Origin: Caulobacter sp. BP25
GTDB taxonomy: Bacteria; Pseudomonadota; Alphaproteobacteria; Caulobacterales; Caulobacteraceae
Assembly: GCF_002737755.1 (NCBI RefSeq)
Contig: NZ_PEGH01000018.1
Location: forward strand, 310,001 to 374,000
Length of the DNA: 64,000 nucleotides
Reading direction: 5' to 3'
Shown: positions 34,043 to 43,977 of the stretch, piece by piece
How positions within the stretch are numbered: position 1 is the first letter of the stretch
Layout: every line of letters begins with the position of its first letter
Program-made: the position numbers and the translations under genes
Notes under the pieces: model-generated
Told to the model about the DNA's origin: nothing
What the model saw: the letters and a program-made list of their open reading frames with translations, nothing else
Database searches by the model: none

Positions 34043-35065
34043 TCAAAGCGCCTCGAGGTCCTTCTGGAGCGCCGCCATGTCCGCTGGGAGCGGAGTTTCA
34101 AAACGCAGGGTCTCGCCCGTGATCGGATGGACGAACCCCAGGACCGCCGCATGCAGCGCCTGACGCCTCAAGTCCGCAGCCTGGATCGCCTCGCGGACCG
34201 CCGTCGCCGGTTGGCCCGCGCCGTAGACGGGATCACCCAGGCAAGGACTGCCCTTGCTGGCCATGTGGACGCGGATTTGGTGGGTGCGGCCGGTCTCAAG
34301 CCGGCAGGCGACGCGGGCGGCCAGGGGCTTGTCCTGCGGGCCGAACGCGGCCTCGACGCGGTAGTGGGTGATGGCCTCCCGCCCGCCGGAGCGCAGCACC
34401 GCCATCTTCTTGCGATCGCCGGGCGAGCGGCCCAGCTGCGTGGCGATTGTCCCCGAGGGCGGCGAAGGCGCGCCTCGGGTCAGGGCGATGTAGAGCCGGT
34501 CGATGTCGTGGGTGGCGAACAGGGCCGACAGCCCCTTGTGCGCGGCGTCGCTTTTGGCCGCGACCATGACGCCCGAAGTGTCCTTGTCCAAGCGATGGAC
34601 GATGCCGGGCCGCGCCACGCCGCCGACGCCCGACAGGCTATCGCCGCAGTGATGCAGCAGGGCGTTGACCAGGGTGCCGGTCAGGCTGCCCGGCGCGGGG
34701 TGCGCGGCCATGCCGGCGGGCTTGTCGACCACGATCAGGTGCGCGTCCTCGTAGAGAACGCTCAGCGCGATGGCCTCCGGCTCGGGATCGGCGGGGATCG
34801 GCGGGGGCACGAGCAAGACGTAGGTCCCCGCCTTGGCCTTGCGGGACGCATCCGTGACCGGCTGGCCGTCCAGCGCCAGGCGGCCTTCGGCGATCAGCGC
34901 CTGCAGCCGCGCACGCGACAGGTCCGGGAACAGCGGCGCGAGCGCCTTGTCCAGTCGCTGGCCGGCGAGCTCCGGCGGCAGGACGGCCGTCAGCGCCTCG
35001 CCATCCTCCTCGGATGTCGCCTCGTCGAGGGCGTCGTCGTCCAGCCTGCCTTCCGCGTGGGTCAC
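34043..35065 (-). CDS. rluD: RluA-family 23S rRNA pseudouridine synthase
   Basis: 340 residues from a GTG start. An acidic N-terminal extension (DDDALDEATSEEDGE) precedes an S4 RNA-binding domain (about 30-85: AGQRLDKALAPLFPDLSRAR), then the catalytic domain with HRLDKDTSG at 157-165 (Asp160 catalytic), and the KTGRTHQIRVH-type motif seen as LETGRTHQIRVHMASKGSPC. This matches RluD/RluA enzymes that modify 23S rRNA in the cytoplasm. Exact target sites are not decidable. It is divergent from the receptor at 35158, and a tiny leader ORF overlaps its start. Confidence 0.9.
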   Translation of the reverse strand: MTHAEGRLDDDALDEATSEEDGEALTAVLPPELAGQRLDKALAPLFPDLSRARLQALIAEGRLALDGQPVTDASRKAKAGTYVLLVPPPIPADPEPEAIALSVLYEDAHLIVVDKPAGMAAHPAPGSLTGTLVNALLHHCGDSLSGVGGVARPGIVHRLDKDTSGVMVAAKSDAAHKGLSALFATHDIDRLYIALTRGAPSPPSGTIATQLGRSPGDRKKMAVLRSGGREAITHYRVEAAFGPQDKPLAARVACRLETGRTHQIRVHMASKGSPCLGDPVYGAGQPATAVREAIQAADLRRQALHAAVLGFVHPITGETLRFETPLPADMAALQKDLEAL

Positions 35066-35076
35066 TGGGGTTTCAT
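35062..35076 (-). promoter_or_regulatory. Four-codon leader ORF overlapping the rluD start
   Basis: AAGGAGCA precedes ATG AAA CCC CAG TGA on the minus strand; the TGA overlaps the rluD GTG start as GTGA. The rluD GTG itself has no closer ribosome-binding site. Reinitiation after this mini-ORF could set rluD translation. The arrangement is seen; use is inferred. Confidence 0.35.
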
Positions 35077-35157
35077 TGCTCCTTCACAGGTCTGTCGCAC
35101 CGACGACACGCACCATGCCTACGGGCCAGATCGAGTTTTGCATCAGGGGGATAGTCG

Positions 35158-37647
35158 ATGCGCGCATTCCGCACCACCACGCTGTTGACCGCTAGCCTCT
35201 TGGCCCTGGTCGCCGCCGCGCCGGCCTTCGCCGCCGACGCACCTACGGCGCCGGCCGCCGAGGATCAGGATACGCGCTTGGGCGAGGTCGTCATCACGGC
35301 CCAGAAGCGCGCCCAGGACCCGGTCGAGGTGCCCATGGCGATCACGGCCTATTCGGGCAAGTTCCTTGAGGCGATCGGCGTCAAGGCGTTCGACGAGCTG
35401 TCGGCCTTCACGCCCGGCTTCCTGGTCCAGAACCAGTCGAACAACAACTCCGGCTTCGTGATGCGCGGCATCACCTCCGACTCCGGTTCGGCCACCGACG
35501 AGACGCGGGTCTCGATCTACCAGGACGGCGTGCCGATCTCGCGCTCGCGCGGCTCGTACGTCGAGCTGTTCGACATGGAGCGGGTCGAGATCGCCAAGGG
35601 CCCGCAGTCGACCCTGTTCGGGCGCGGCGCGCTGATCGGGGCGGTGAACCTCGTCCAGAACAAGGCCAATCCAGGTAAGAACGACTGGCTGCTGAAGGCC
35701 GAGGGCGGCACAAACGGCTATTTCGTCGGCGAGGGCATGGTCAACTTCGCGTTCGGCGACGGCAGCGCCCTGCGCATCGCCGCCCGCGCGCGGCAGAACG
35801 ACGGCTATGTCGACGACGCGGCCGGCGGCGACGCCTACAACTCGACCAACACCAAGGCCGTGCGCGCGGCCTATCACCTGGAGCCCGGTCCGCTGACTCT
35901 GGACCTGATCGGCAACTACCAGGAAGATTCCACCAGCGGCACCTCGTTCAAGAGCCACACCTTCAACCCGACCAACCCGGTGACCGGCGCGGTGCTGGGC
36001 GACACTGGCGTCTCGTCGGGCGCCACCTTGGCGCCGGGCGCGGGCTTCGAGGGCGGTACGCCGCTGGGCCTGGAACGCAAGGTTTACGGTGTCACGCTGC
36101 TGGCCGAGTACAAGATCAGCGACAGCCTGACCCTGTCGTCGATCACCGCCAGCCGCGCCTTCCATTCGGTCGAAGTGTTCGATCCGGACGGCTCGTCGCT
36201 GCCGATCCTGACCTTCGCCGAGGACGCGCAAGGCCGCCAGCAAAGCCAGGAACTGCGCCTGCGTTATGATGACGGCGGCCGCTTCACCGGTTTCGTCGGC
36301 GCCAACTACTTCCACGAGACGGGCTCCTGGCGCATTCCTGGCCAGTATGACGAGCGTCTGGTGCTGGCCCTGCTGGCCGGCAATACGCCGCTAGGCATCA
36401 GCCGCCCGAACCCGCAGCCGCTGGCCGTGCTGACCAACCCCGCCTATCTGGCGCAGGTTCTGCAGCTAGGCTTTGGCATACCGGCGTCGATCGCGCCGGG
36501 CATCGTCTCGAACCTAAAGCCCGTGCATCGCGAGGAATTCGCCAACTATAGCGAGAACACCGCCTACGACGTCTATGCCGACGGCACGTTCAAGCTGACC
36601 GACAAGCTCGAGATCACCGCCGGTCTTCGCTACACCAGCGAGGATCGCTGGGCCGCCTATCGCTCGAACGTCCAGAACGGCCGCTCGATCCTGGGCATCC
36701 TGCTGGCCGCGCCGACGGCGACCAATCTGTTCCTGGCCGCCCAGCCGAACGCGGTGAACAACCCGCTGCTGCCGACCGTGGGCCTGATCACCCAGCCCAC
36801 CAGCAACAATGGCGACACCTATTCGAAGTCGATCGACGACAGCGGCCTGACCTGGCGGCTGGTCGGCCGTTACGAGCCGGCCGACAACCTCAGCCTTTAC
36901 GCCTCCTATGCTCGCGGTCGTCGCCCCGATGTAATCTCGACCAGCGGGCCCTCGACGCCGCTGGGCGCGGCGCGCTTCAACGTGGTCGCCTCCGAGACGG
37001 TCGATAGCTACGAGGCCGGCGCCAAGGGCAAGGTCCTGGATGGTCGCCTGTACCTGTCGGGCGCGGTCTTCCGCTACGACTACGACAACTTCGCCACAAG
37101 CTTCCGGCAAGGCGCGCAGGTCGTGACTCTGAACGCCGGCAAGGCCAGGGCCTACGGCTTCGAGGGCGAAGCCCGACTGCAGGCCGGCGACTACTGGACC
37201 CTGTTTGGAACCTACGCCTACAACCACGCCCGCCTGAAGACGGGCCTGCGCGACGGCAACCGCTTCCGTCTGTCGCCTGACCAGACATTCTCGGTCGGGG
37301 CCGCGTTCAGCCGAGAGGCCCTGGGCGGCAAGCTGACCTTTACGCCCACCTACACCTGGCGCTCGAAGATGTTCTTCGACGACGACAACGACCGCAGCGA
37401 CCTGCAGTCGTCAGGCCTGTTCCCCGACAGCAAGGTCGACGAATTCCAGAAGGCCTATGGCCTGCTGAACCTCCGCGTTGGCTTCGGCGCTGTCGACGAC
37501 CGCTGGAAGGTCGAGGCCTTCGTCGAGAACCTCGGCGATGTCAGCTATTTGAAGGACGCGGGCAACACTGGCGACAGCTTCGGCATCCCGACCTTCATCG
37601 CCGGCAAGCCGCGCTTCATGGGCGTGGGCGTCACGTTCCGTCACTAG
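35158..37647 (+). CDS. TonB-dependent receptor (no STN domain)
   Basis: 829 residues with a signal peptide (cleavage near AFAADAP), TonB box GEVVITAQKR at about 41-50, plug (FVMRGITSDSG, DGVPISRSRGSYVELFDMER, EIAKGPQSTLFGRGALIGAV) and barrel ending GVGVTFRH, an atypical His at the last position instead of Phe. No sigma/FecR pair is near. Its neighbour 205 bp downstream is a PhoD-type phosphatase, so a phosphate-containing organic substrate is possible (inference from context only). Confidence 0.9.
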   Translation: MRAFRTTTLLTASLLALVAAAPAFAADAPTAPAAEDQDTRLGEVVITAQKRAQDPVEVPMAITAYSGKFLEAIGVKAFDELSAFTPGFLVQNQSNNNSGFVMRGITSDSGSATDETRVSIYQDGVPISRSRGSYVELFDMERVEIAKGPQSTLFGRGALIGAVNLVQNKANPGKNDWLLKAEGGTNGYFVGEGMVNFAFGDGSALRIAARARQNDGYVDDAAGGDAYNSTNTKAVRAAYHLEPGPLTLDLIGNYQEDSTSGTSFKSHTFNPTNPVTGAVLGDTGVSSGATLAPGAGFEGGTPLGLERKVYGVTLLAEYKISDSLTLSSITASRAFHSVEVFDPDGSSLPILTFAEDAQGRQQSQELRLRYDDGGRFTGFVGANYFHETGSWRIPGQYDERLVLALLAGNTPLGISRPNPQPLAVLTNPAYLAQVLQLGFGIPASIAPGIVSNLKPVHREEFANYSENTAYDVYADGTFKLTDKLEITAGLRYTSEDRWAAYRSNVQNGRSILGILLAAPTATNLFLAAQPNAVNNPLLPTVGLITQPTSNNGDTYSKSIDDSGLTWRLVGRYEPADNLSLYASYARGRRPDVISTSGPSTPLGAARFNVVASETVDSYEAGAKGKVLDGRLYLSGAVFRYDYDNFATSFRQGAQVVTLNAGKARAYGFEGEARLQAGDYWTLFGTYAYNHARLKTGLRDGNRFRLSPDQTFSVGAAFSREALGGKLTFTPTYTWRSKMFFDDDNDRSDLQSSGLFPDSKVDEFQKAYGLLNLRVGFGAVDDRWKVEAFVENLGDVSYLKDAGNTGDSFGIPTFIAGKPRFMGVGVTFRH

Positions 37648-37658
37648 GTCCCAAACGG

Positions 37659-37784
37659 CCGATCTCCCCGGCGAATGCCGGGGCCCAGATGGGAAAACTC
37701 CGAGGTGGGCTCCAGGAGCGCGGCGCGTTTCCAGCCCACCTGGCTTCTAGGGATCTGGGTCCCGGCATTCGCCGGGAAGGTCGG
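37659..37784. repeat. Large inverted-repeat element (126 bp) with 32-bp arms
   Basis: Left arm 37659-37690 and right arm 37753-37784 are reverse complements at 29 of 32 positions, built on CCCGGCATTCGCCGGG. An inner pair AGGTGGGCT / AGCCCACCT extends the symmetry, so the whole element could fold as one long hairpin. It lies between the receptor stop and phoD-like start and looks like a REP-type dispersed intergenic repeat. It may also act as a transcript end. Confidence 0.65.
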
Positions 37785-37852
37785 ATTTTAAGGCTGCTCG
37801 ACAGCATCCTCTTTCCGTTGTCTCGTTCCGCTTATCTGGGGGAGAGCGCATC

Positions 37853-39556
37853 ATGACCATCGACCGCCGCAAGGTGTTGGGCCTTCTTGGTCTCTCGGGC
37901 GCCGCCGCCGGCGAAGCCGCCGCCGCCACCGTCAAAGGCCTGCACGAGGGGCCTGTCCGCTTCGAGCACGGGGTCGCCTCGGGCGATCCGCTCCAGGACC
38001 GCGTGATCCTTTGGACGCGCGTCACCGCGCCGGGCGCCAAGCTGCCGGTGGGGGTGCGCTGGGACGTGGCCACCGATCCGGACTTCAAGGCCATCATCCG
38101 CCAGGGCCACGCCACCACCGACGCCGGCCGCGACCATACGGTCAAGATCGACGTCACGGGCCTGAAGCCGGGGAGCGAGTATCACTACCGTTTCCGCGCC
38201 AGCCGCGCGGGCGAGGCGGCGGGTGAGGCCGTGATGGGGCGCACCCGCACCCTGCCGGCCGGTCCCACCAAGGATGTCGTCCTGGCGGTGGCCTCGTGTA
38301 GCCTCTATCCGAACGGCTACTTCAACGCCTACGACGCCATCGCCAAGCTGCCGCGCGTCGACGCCGTGTTGCACCTGGGCGACTATATCTATGAGTACGG
38401 CGCCGCAGCCGGCGACTACGGCATGAACGCGCCGACGGCCAAGGCGCGCAGTCCGCTGCCGCCGCACGAGATTGTCACCCTCGCCGACTACCGCCAGCGC
38501 CACGCTCAGTACAAGTCCGACCCGATGCTGCAGGCGGCCCACGCCCGCGCACCCTGGATCGTGGTCTGGGACGATCACGAGACCGCCAACGACAGCTGGA
38601 TCGGCGGGGCCGAGAACCACCAGGCCAGCGAAGGCGATTGGGCCACGCGCAAGGCCGCCGCGCTCAAGGCCTATTATGAGTGGATGCCGATCCGCGAGGC
38701 CGCGCCCGGGACCTTGCCGGAAGCCGCGTGGCGGGGCTTCCAGTTCGGCGACGTGGCGACGTTGCTGATGACCGAGACCCGGCTGACGGGACGCACCGAG
38801 GCTCTGGACTATGGGACCGACATGCCCGTCGTCGACGGTAAGCCCGATGTCGCGGGCTTCGTCGCCAAGTGGAAGGATCCTTCGCGCCGCATGATGGGCG
38901 CGGACCAGGAGCGGTGGCTGGCTGGCCAGGTCCAGACCTCGGTCAAGGCGGGCGTGGCCTGGCAGGTGCTGGGCAATCAGGTGGTCATGGCGCGGGTCAG
39001 TCCGCCGAACCTGAAGACCACCATGGGCGACGAGAAGTTCGCCGCGATGTTCGCCCAGCTGCCCGACTACGCCAAGGAGCCGGTGGCCCGGTCGGTGACG
39101 ATGTCGGCGTATGACATTCCTTCGAACCTCGATGCGTGGGACGGCTATCCGGCTGATCGGCAGCGGGTCTATGACATCTTCAGCGCCGCCAAGGCTCGGC
39201 CGATCGTGCTGGCTGGCGACAGCCACATGTTCTGGGCCAACGAGTTGTGGAACGACGCGGGCGACAGGCGCGTGGCGGCCGAGTTCGGCGCGACCTCGAT
39301 CACCTCGCCGGGCTATGGCGACATCCTGCCGGGCGCCCCGATTGGCGAGGCCTTCGTCCAGCGCAACAAGGAAGTCCGCTACAGCCACGCCAGCGCCAAG
39401 GGCTTCGTGCTGCTGACCTTGGAACACGGCAAGGTCACCGGCGAGCTGATGATGGTCTCGACGATCCTGGACCACAAGTACGAGACCAGCGTGCTCAAGC
39501 GTTTCGTGGTTACCCCGGCGACGGACGGCGGGGTGGAGGCGTTGAAGGAGGGGTAG
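37853..39556 (+). CDS. phoD: PhoD-family alkaline phosphatase/phosphodiesterase
   Basis: 567 residues with a twin-arginine leader (IDRRKVLGLLGLSGAAAGEA). PhoD features in order: an N-terminal Ig-like domain (FEHGVASGDPLQDRVILWTR), then metallophosphoesterase motifs HLGDYIYEYG, WDDHETANDSW, GNQVVMARV and LAGDSHMFWANEL. Such enzymes release phosphate from phosphodiesters and monoesters in the periplasm using Fe/Ca. It follows the receptor at 35158; both may be phosphate-scavenging genes, though no Pho box was identified. Confidence 0.88.
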   Translation: MTIDRRKVLGLLGLSGAAAGEAAAATVKGLHEGPVRFEHGVASGDPLQDRVILWTRVTAPGAKLPVGVRWDVATDPDFKAIIRQGHATTDAGRDHTVKIDVTGLKPGSEYHYRFRASRAGEAAGEAVMGRTRTLPAGPTKDVVLAVASCSLYPNGYFNAYDAIAKLPRVDAVLHLGDYIYEYGAAAGDYGMNAPTAKARSPLPPHEIVTLADYRQRHAQYKSDPMLQAAHARAPWIVVWDDHETANDSWIGGAENHQASEGDWATRKAAALKAYYEWMPIREAAPGTLPEAAWRGFQFGDVATLLMTETRLTGRTEALDYGTDMPVVDGKPDVAGFVAKWKDPSRRMMGADQERWLAGQVQTSVKAGVAWQVLGNQVVMARVSPPNLKTTMGDEKFAAMFAQLPDYAKEPVARSVTMSAYDIPSNLDAWDGYPADRQRVYDIFSAAKARPIVLAGDSHMFWANELWNDAGDRRVAAEFGATSITSPGYGDILPGAPIGEAFVQRNKEVRYSHASAKGFVLLTLEHGKVTGELMMVSTILDHKYETSVLKRFVVTPATDGGVEALKEG

Positions 39557-39572
39557 GGGGCTAATTGCCCCC
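39556..39572. terminator. Small hairpin between convergent phoD and lysE genes
   Basis: GGGGGC-TAATT-GCCCCC forms a 6-bp stem immediately at the phoD-like stop codon. Without a T run it is a weak terminator candidate for the plus strand, in a gap between two convergent genes. Confidence 0.35.
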
Positions 39573-39590
39573 ACCTTGACCGCAGACCTT

Positions 39591-39636
39591 CTTCCCCCTC
39601 CGGGGGAGGAGGGCCGAAGGCCCGGAGGGAGCAAGT
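39591..39636. repeat. GC-rich intergenic palindromic repeat
   Basis: CTTCCCCCTCCGGGGGAGGA followed by GGGCCGAAGGCCCGGAGGGA contains nested hairpins (CCCCCTCCGGGGG; GGGCC-GAA-GGCCC). It is related to the longer repeat at 41628-41746 (CCCTCCGG / GGAGGGGGCAAGC modules). A dispersed element of this genome rather than a gene-specific site. Confidence 0.5.
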
Positions 39637-40262
39637 CACCGCCGCTCCAGCGCCAACCTCAGTCCGAACGCCACGAACACGCCGCCGGTCACCCGGTCCA
39701 GCCACCGGACCACGACCGGCACGCGTAGCAGCCCCGCGATCGGCACGGTCGCGGCGATCAAGGCCGCGAACCACAGCAGGCCCTCGACCACGTGGATCGA
39801 GGTTAGCAGCAGGCCAAAGCGGGCCGGATCGACGTCCGCCGGCATGAACTGCGGCAGGAATGAAACGTAGAAGACCCCGACCTTGGGGTTGAGCAGATTG
39901 GTCAGCAGGCCCCGACGCAAGGCGGCCAGCGGCCCGGCGTCGACAGGCTTCATCTCGCCGGGCTCGAAGCGATCGCGGGGTTTCAGGATCATCTTGATCC
40001 CGGTCCAGGCCAGGTAAGCCGCGCCGATCCATTTCAGCGCGGTGTAGGCCATCTCCGAAGCCGTCAGCAGCGCGCCCACCCCGAACGAGGCCGCCGCGCC
40101 CCAGACCAGACACCCCAGGCCGATGCCGATCGCCGCTCCGGCCGCGCGGCGCGGGCCCTCGGCGGCGGCCGTGCGGATGACGAGCGCGGTGTCCAGGCCC
40201 GGCGTCAGGGTCAGAAGGCCCGCCGCCAGGGCGAAGGCGACGAGGGCTTCAGTCGTGGTCAT
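39636..40262 (-). CDS. LysE/RhtB-family amino-acid exporter
   Basis: 208 residues with about six hydrophobic helices. The family signature is near the start: [40 protein letters not shown], then [18 protein letters not shown], and [20 protein letters not shown] in the middle. LysE-type proteins export amino acids or derivatives across the inner membrane. It overlaps the hisI stop by 14 nt on the same strand, so the two are probably one transcript. Confidence 0.9.
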   Translation of the reverse strand: MTTTEALVAFALAAGLLTLTPGLDTALVIRTAAAEGPRRAAGAAIGIGLGCLVWGAAASFGVGALLTASEMAYTALKWIGAAYLAWTGIKMILKPRDRFEPGEMKPVDAGPLAALRRGLLTNLLNPKVGVFYVSFLPQFMPADVDPARFGLLLTSIHVVEGLLWFAALIAATVPIAGLLRVPVVVRWLDRVTGGVFVAFGLRLALERR

Positions 40263-40668
40263 GCAGGGGGACGTCCCGCTCGACCAGCTTGCCGTCCTCC
40301 AGCACGCGGTAGAAGCACGAGCGGAAGCCGACGTGGCAGGCGCCGCCGTCGCCGCGCGGACGCACCTTCAAGAGCACCGCGTCCTGGTCGCAGTCGACGC
40401 GCAGTTCGACGACGTCCTGCAGCTGGCCGCTGGTCTCGCCCTTCTTCCAGAGTTCGTTGCGCGAGCGGCTGAAATAGTGGGCGATGCTGGTCTCGACGGT
40501 GAGCTTCAAGGCTTCGTCGTTCATCCAGGCCAACATCAGGATTTCGCCGGTGTCGGCGTGCTGGGCCACCGCCACGACCAGGCCGTCGGCGTTGAAGCGC
40601 GGCGCGAGATCGGCGCCGCGTTCCAGGGCGTGCTTGTCGGGGGCGTGCGGAAACAGGGGCGTGCTCAT
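40249..40668 (-). CDS. hisI: Phosphoribosyl-AMP cyclohydrolase
   Basis: 139 residues, the usual size of the stand-alone enzyme. Motifs: [40 protein letters not shown], the metal-binding DCDQDAVLL and [14 protein letters not shown] cysteines. It opens the purine ring of phosphoribosyl-AMP in the third step of histidine synthesis in the cytoplasm. It is separated here from other his genes, as is common in alphaproteobacteria, and shares its transcript with the downstream lysE-type gene. Confidence 0.95.
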   Translation of the reverse strand: MSTPLFPHAPDKHALERGADLAPRFNADGLVVAVAQHADTGEILMLAWMNDEALKLTVETSIAHYFSRSRNELWKKGETSGQLQDVVELRVDCDQDAVLLKVRPRGDGGACHVGFRSCFYRVLEDGKLVERDVPLHDHD

Positions 40669-40730
40669 GGGCCGACATATGGCGCAGGACTAGAGGGCGC
40701 GCTAGCGTCCCGGCGCTTGCGGGGAGCCGG

Positions 40731-41615
40731 ATGAACCTGAAGGATCGCATCAAGAGTGGGGTGGCGGCCCTGGACGTCTGGGCCAGGCCCTGGGCGCGGC
40801 GTTCGCGCCGGCGCGGCTACGCCTACGAGTTCCTGCTGTTCGGGCTCAAGCAGGCCTGGGCGTGCCTGTTCGGCGGCCTGATGTTGGCGCTACTGGTCGG
40901 CACCAAGCTGTTCTGGCCCGAGCACGCGCCACTGGCCCGCTACGATTTCCTCGTGATCGCCTCGGTCGCCATCCAGGGCCTGCTGCTGGCGTTGAAGCTG
41001 GAGCGGTGGGATGAGGCGCTGGTTATCTTCATCTTTCACGTCGTCGGCACGGTCATGGAGCTGTTCAAGACCGCTCAGGGCTCATGGATCTATCCCGAGC
41101 CCAGCCTGCTGCGGATCGGCGGCGTACCACTGTTCACCGGCTTCATGTACGCCTGCGTCGGCAGCTACATCGCCCGGATCTGGCGGCTCTTCGACGTCAC
41201 CTTCGTGCGCTATCCGCCCTTATGGACCACCCACGTCCTGGCCGTGCTGATCTACGTGAACTTCTTCACGCACCACTACGTGACCGACATCCGCCTGGGC
41301 CTGTTCGCCCTGTCGGCGCTGCTGTTCGGCAGGACCTGGTTCCTGTTCACGCCGGACGAGACGCCGCGCCGCATGCCCATGCTGATGGGCGCGCTCCTGG
41401 TGTCGCTGTTCATCTGGTTCGCCGAGAACCTTGGCACCTTCGCCGGCGCCTGGATCTATCCCAGCCAGGCGGCGGGCTGGCGCATGGTGCCGATCGAGAA
41501 GATGGGGGCCTGGTATCTGCTGATGTTGATCAGCTTCGTGCTGGTGACCCTGGTTCACCGGCCGGTGGAGGCCCGCGTCGCGGGTATCCGCGAGAGAGCT
41601 CGGGCGGCGGCTTAG
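40731..41615 (+). CDS. DUF817-family integral membrane protein
   Basis: 294 residues with about eight membrane helices. Conserved DUF817 features are YEFLLFGLKQAWACLFGGLM, HVVGTVMELFKTAQGSWIYP and TGFMYACVGSYIARIWRLFD, a FFTHHYVTDIR loop, and WFAENLGTFAGAWIYPSQ with QAAGWRMVPIEKMGAWYLLM near the end. The repeated E…GSWIYP / E…GAWIYP segments suggest an internal duplication of a carotenoid-cyclase-like membrane fold. Function is not established. Confidence 0.85.
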   Translation: MNLKDRIKSGVAALDVWARPWARRSRRRGYAYEFLLFGLKQAWACLFGGLMLALLVGTKLFWPEHAPLARYDFLVIASVAIQGLLLALKLERWDEALVIFIFHVVGTVMELFKTAQGSWIYPEPSLLRIGGVPLFTGFMYACVGSYIARIWRLFDVTFVRYPPLWTTHVLAVLIYVNFFTHHYVTDIRLGLFALSALLFGRTWFLFTPDETPRRMPMLMGALLVSLFIWFAENLGTFAGAWIYPSQAAGWRMVPIEKMGAWYLLMLISFVLVTLVHRPVEARVAGIRERARAAA

Positions 41616-41627
41616 CTAGATCCTGAT

Positions 41628-41746
41628 CCTCCCCCGCGATGCGGGGGAGGTGTCGGCGGAGCCGACGGAGGGGGCAAGCTGGAGGTCGGCCGCGATGGCC
41701 CCCTCCGGCCCTCTGGGCCACCTCCCCTGTACTACGGGGGGGAGCT
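41628..41746. repeat. Paired GC-rich repeat between convergent genes
   Basis: Two modules face each other: TCCTCCCCCGCGATGCGGGGGAGG-type (41628-41650) with GTCGGCGGAGCCGAC and GGAGGGGGCAAGC; and GGCCCCCTCCGGCCCTC with CCACCTCCCC and GGGGGGGAGC (41697-41743). Similar modules occur at 39591-39636. Located between the DUF817 and folE stops; likely a dispersed repeat that also separates convergent transcripts. Confidence 0.5.
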
Positions 41747-41751
41747 TTCAC

Positions 41752-42381
41752 CTACTTCCGCGTCACCAGGTCCATGAAGCGCTGCTGCAGGACCTTGTCG
41801 GTCTTGAACACGCCGCGGAACTGGGTGGTGATGGTCGAGACGTCGTGGTGATGGACGCCGCGGGTCGACATGCATTGATGCTCGGCGTCGATCAGCACGG
41901 CGACGCCGGCGGCCGAGAGGTGGTCCTCGATGGCGTCGGCGATCTGCATGGTCATCGTCTCCTGGGTCTGGAGACGCTTGGCGAAAATCTCGACCAGGCG
42001 CGCCAGCTTGGACAGGCCCACGACCTTGCCGGTCGGCATGTAGGCGACCCAGGCCTTGCCCAGGAACGGCGCCATGTGGTGCTCGCAGTGGCTCTGCACG
42101 TCGATGCCGCGCAGCATGACCATGTCGTCATAGCCCTGCACGTCCTCGAAGGTGCGCGACAGCTCCTTGGCCGGATCGCCGCTGTAGCCGGCAAACCATT
42201 CTTCAAAGGCGTCGACCACGCGCTTGGGCGTGTCGAGCAGGCCCTCGCGCTCCGGATTGTCGCCGGCCCAGGCCAGCAGGGTCCGGACGGCGGCCATGGC
42301 TTCCTCGCGGGAAGGGCGCTCGGCGGGTTCAAGATCAAGATCGCTGCCGATCAGGGTTCGCTCGCGGGCAAGTGCGTCCAT
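41752..42381 (-). CDS. folE: GTP cyclohydrolase I
   Basis: 209 residues from the ATG at 42381; a longer upstream frame lacks homology. Zinc ligands are seen in [20 protein letters not shown] and [20 protein letters not shown], with the substrate region [20 protein letters not shown], then TQETMT. The enzyme turns GTP into dihydroneopterin triphosphate, the first step of folate synthesis. It lies convergent to the DUF817 gene and divergent from cysS with a 199-bp gap that must hold both promoters. Confidence 0.95.
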   Translation of the reverse strand: MDALARERTLIGSDLDLEPAERPSREEAMAAVRTLLAWAGDNPEREGLLDTPKRVVDAFEEWFAGYSGDPAKELSRTFEDVQGYDDMVMLRGIDVQSHCEHHMAPFLGKAWVAYMPTGKVVGLSKLARLVEIFAKRLQTQETMTMQIADAIEDHLSAAGVAVLIDAEHQCMSTRGVHHHDVSTITTQFRGVFKTDKVLQQRFMDLVTRK

Positions 42382-42580
42382 GTCAGGGGGGTCTTTCCAC
42401 GGGCTGAGTTGCGCCAGGACGCCGGTCGTCCTGGAATGACGCGTGCCACCCGTTTCACAGCTACGGTCGATGCGTCGCGATGGACGTATCGTTGGGCGTG
42501 GCCCAATCCGTATCCGAAGGATATATGGAGCCGGCTCCGCCTCGGAGCAACCTCTCCTTACGTCATAGCACTGCGACCCA

Positions 42581-43972
<1,392 letters not shown>

Positions 43973-43977
43973 GCGCC

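Noticed and set aside
35066..35157. Cobalamin or other riboswitch upstream of the receptor at 35158
   Set aside because: Only 92 bp separate it from rluD, too short for a cobalamin riboswitch, and no B12-box-like sequence was seen; none was seen before the other receptors either.
37648..37852. CRISPR array
   Set aside because: The repeats are inverted, not regularly spaced direct repeats, and no cas gene is present anywhere in the window.
37832..39634. 600-residue minus-strand open frame
   Set aside because: Antisense to the complete phoD-like gene, which has all metal-binding motifs.
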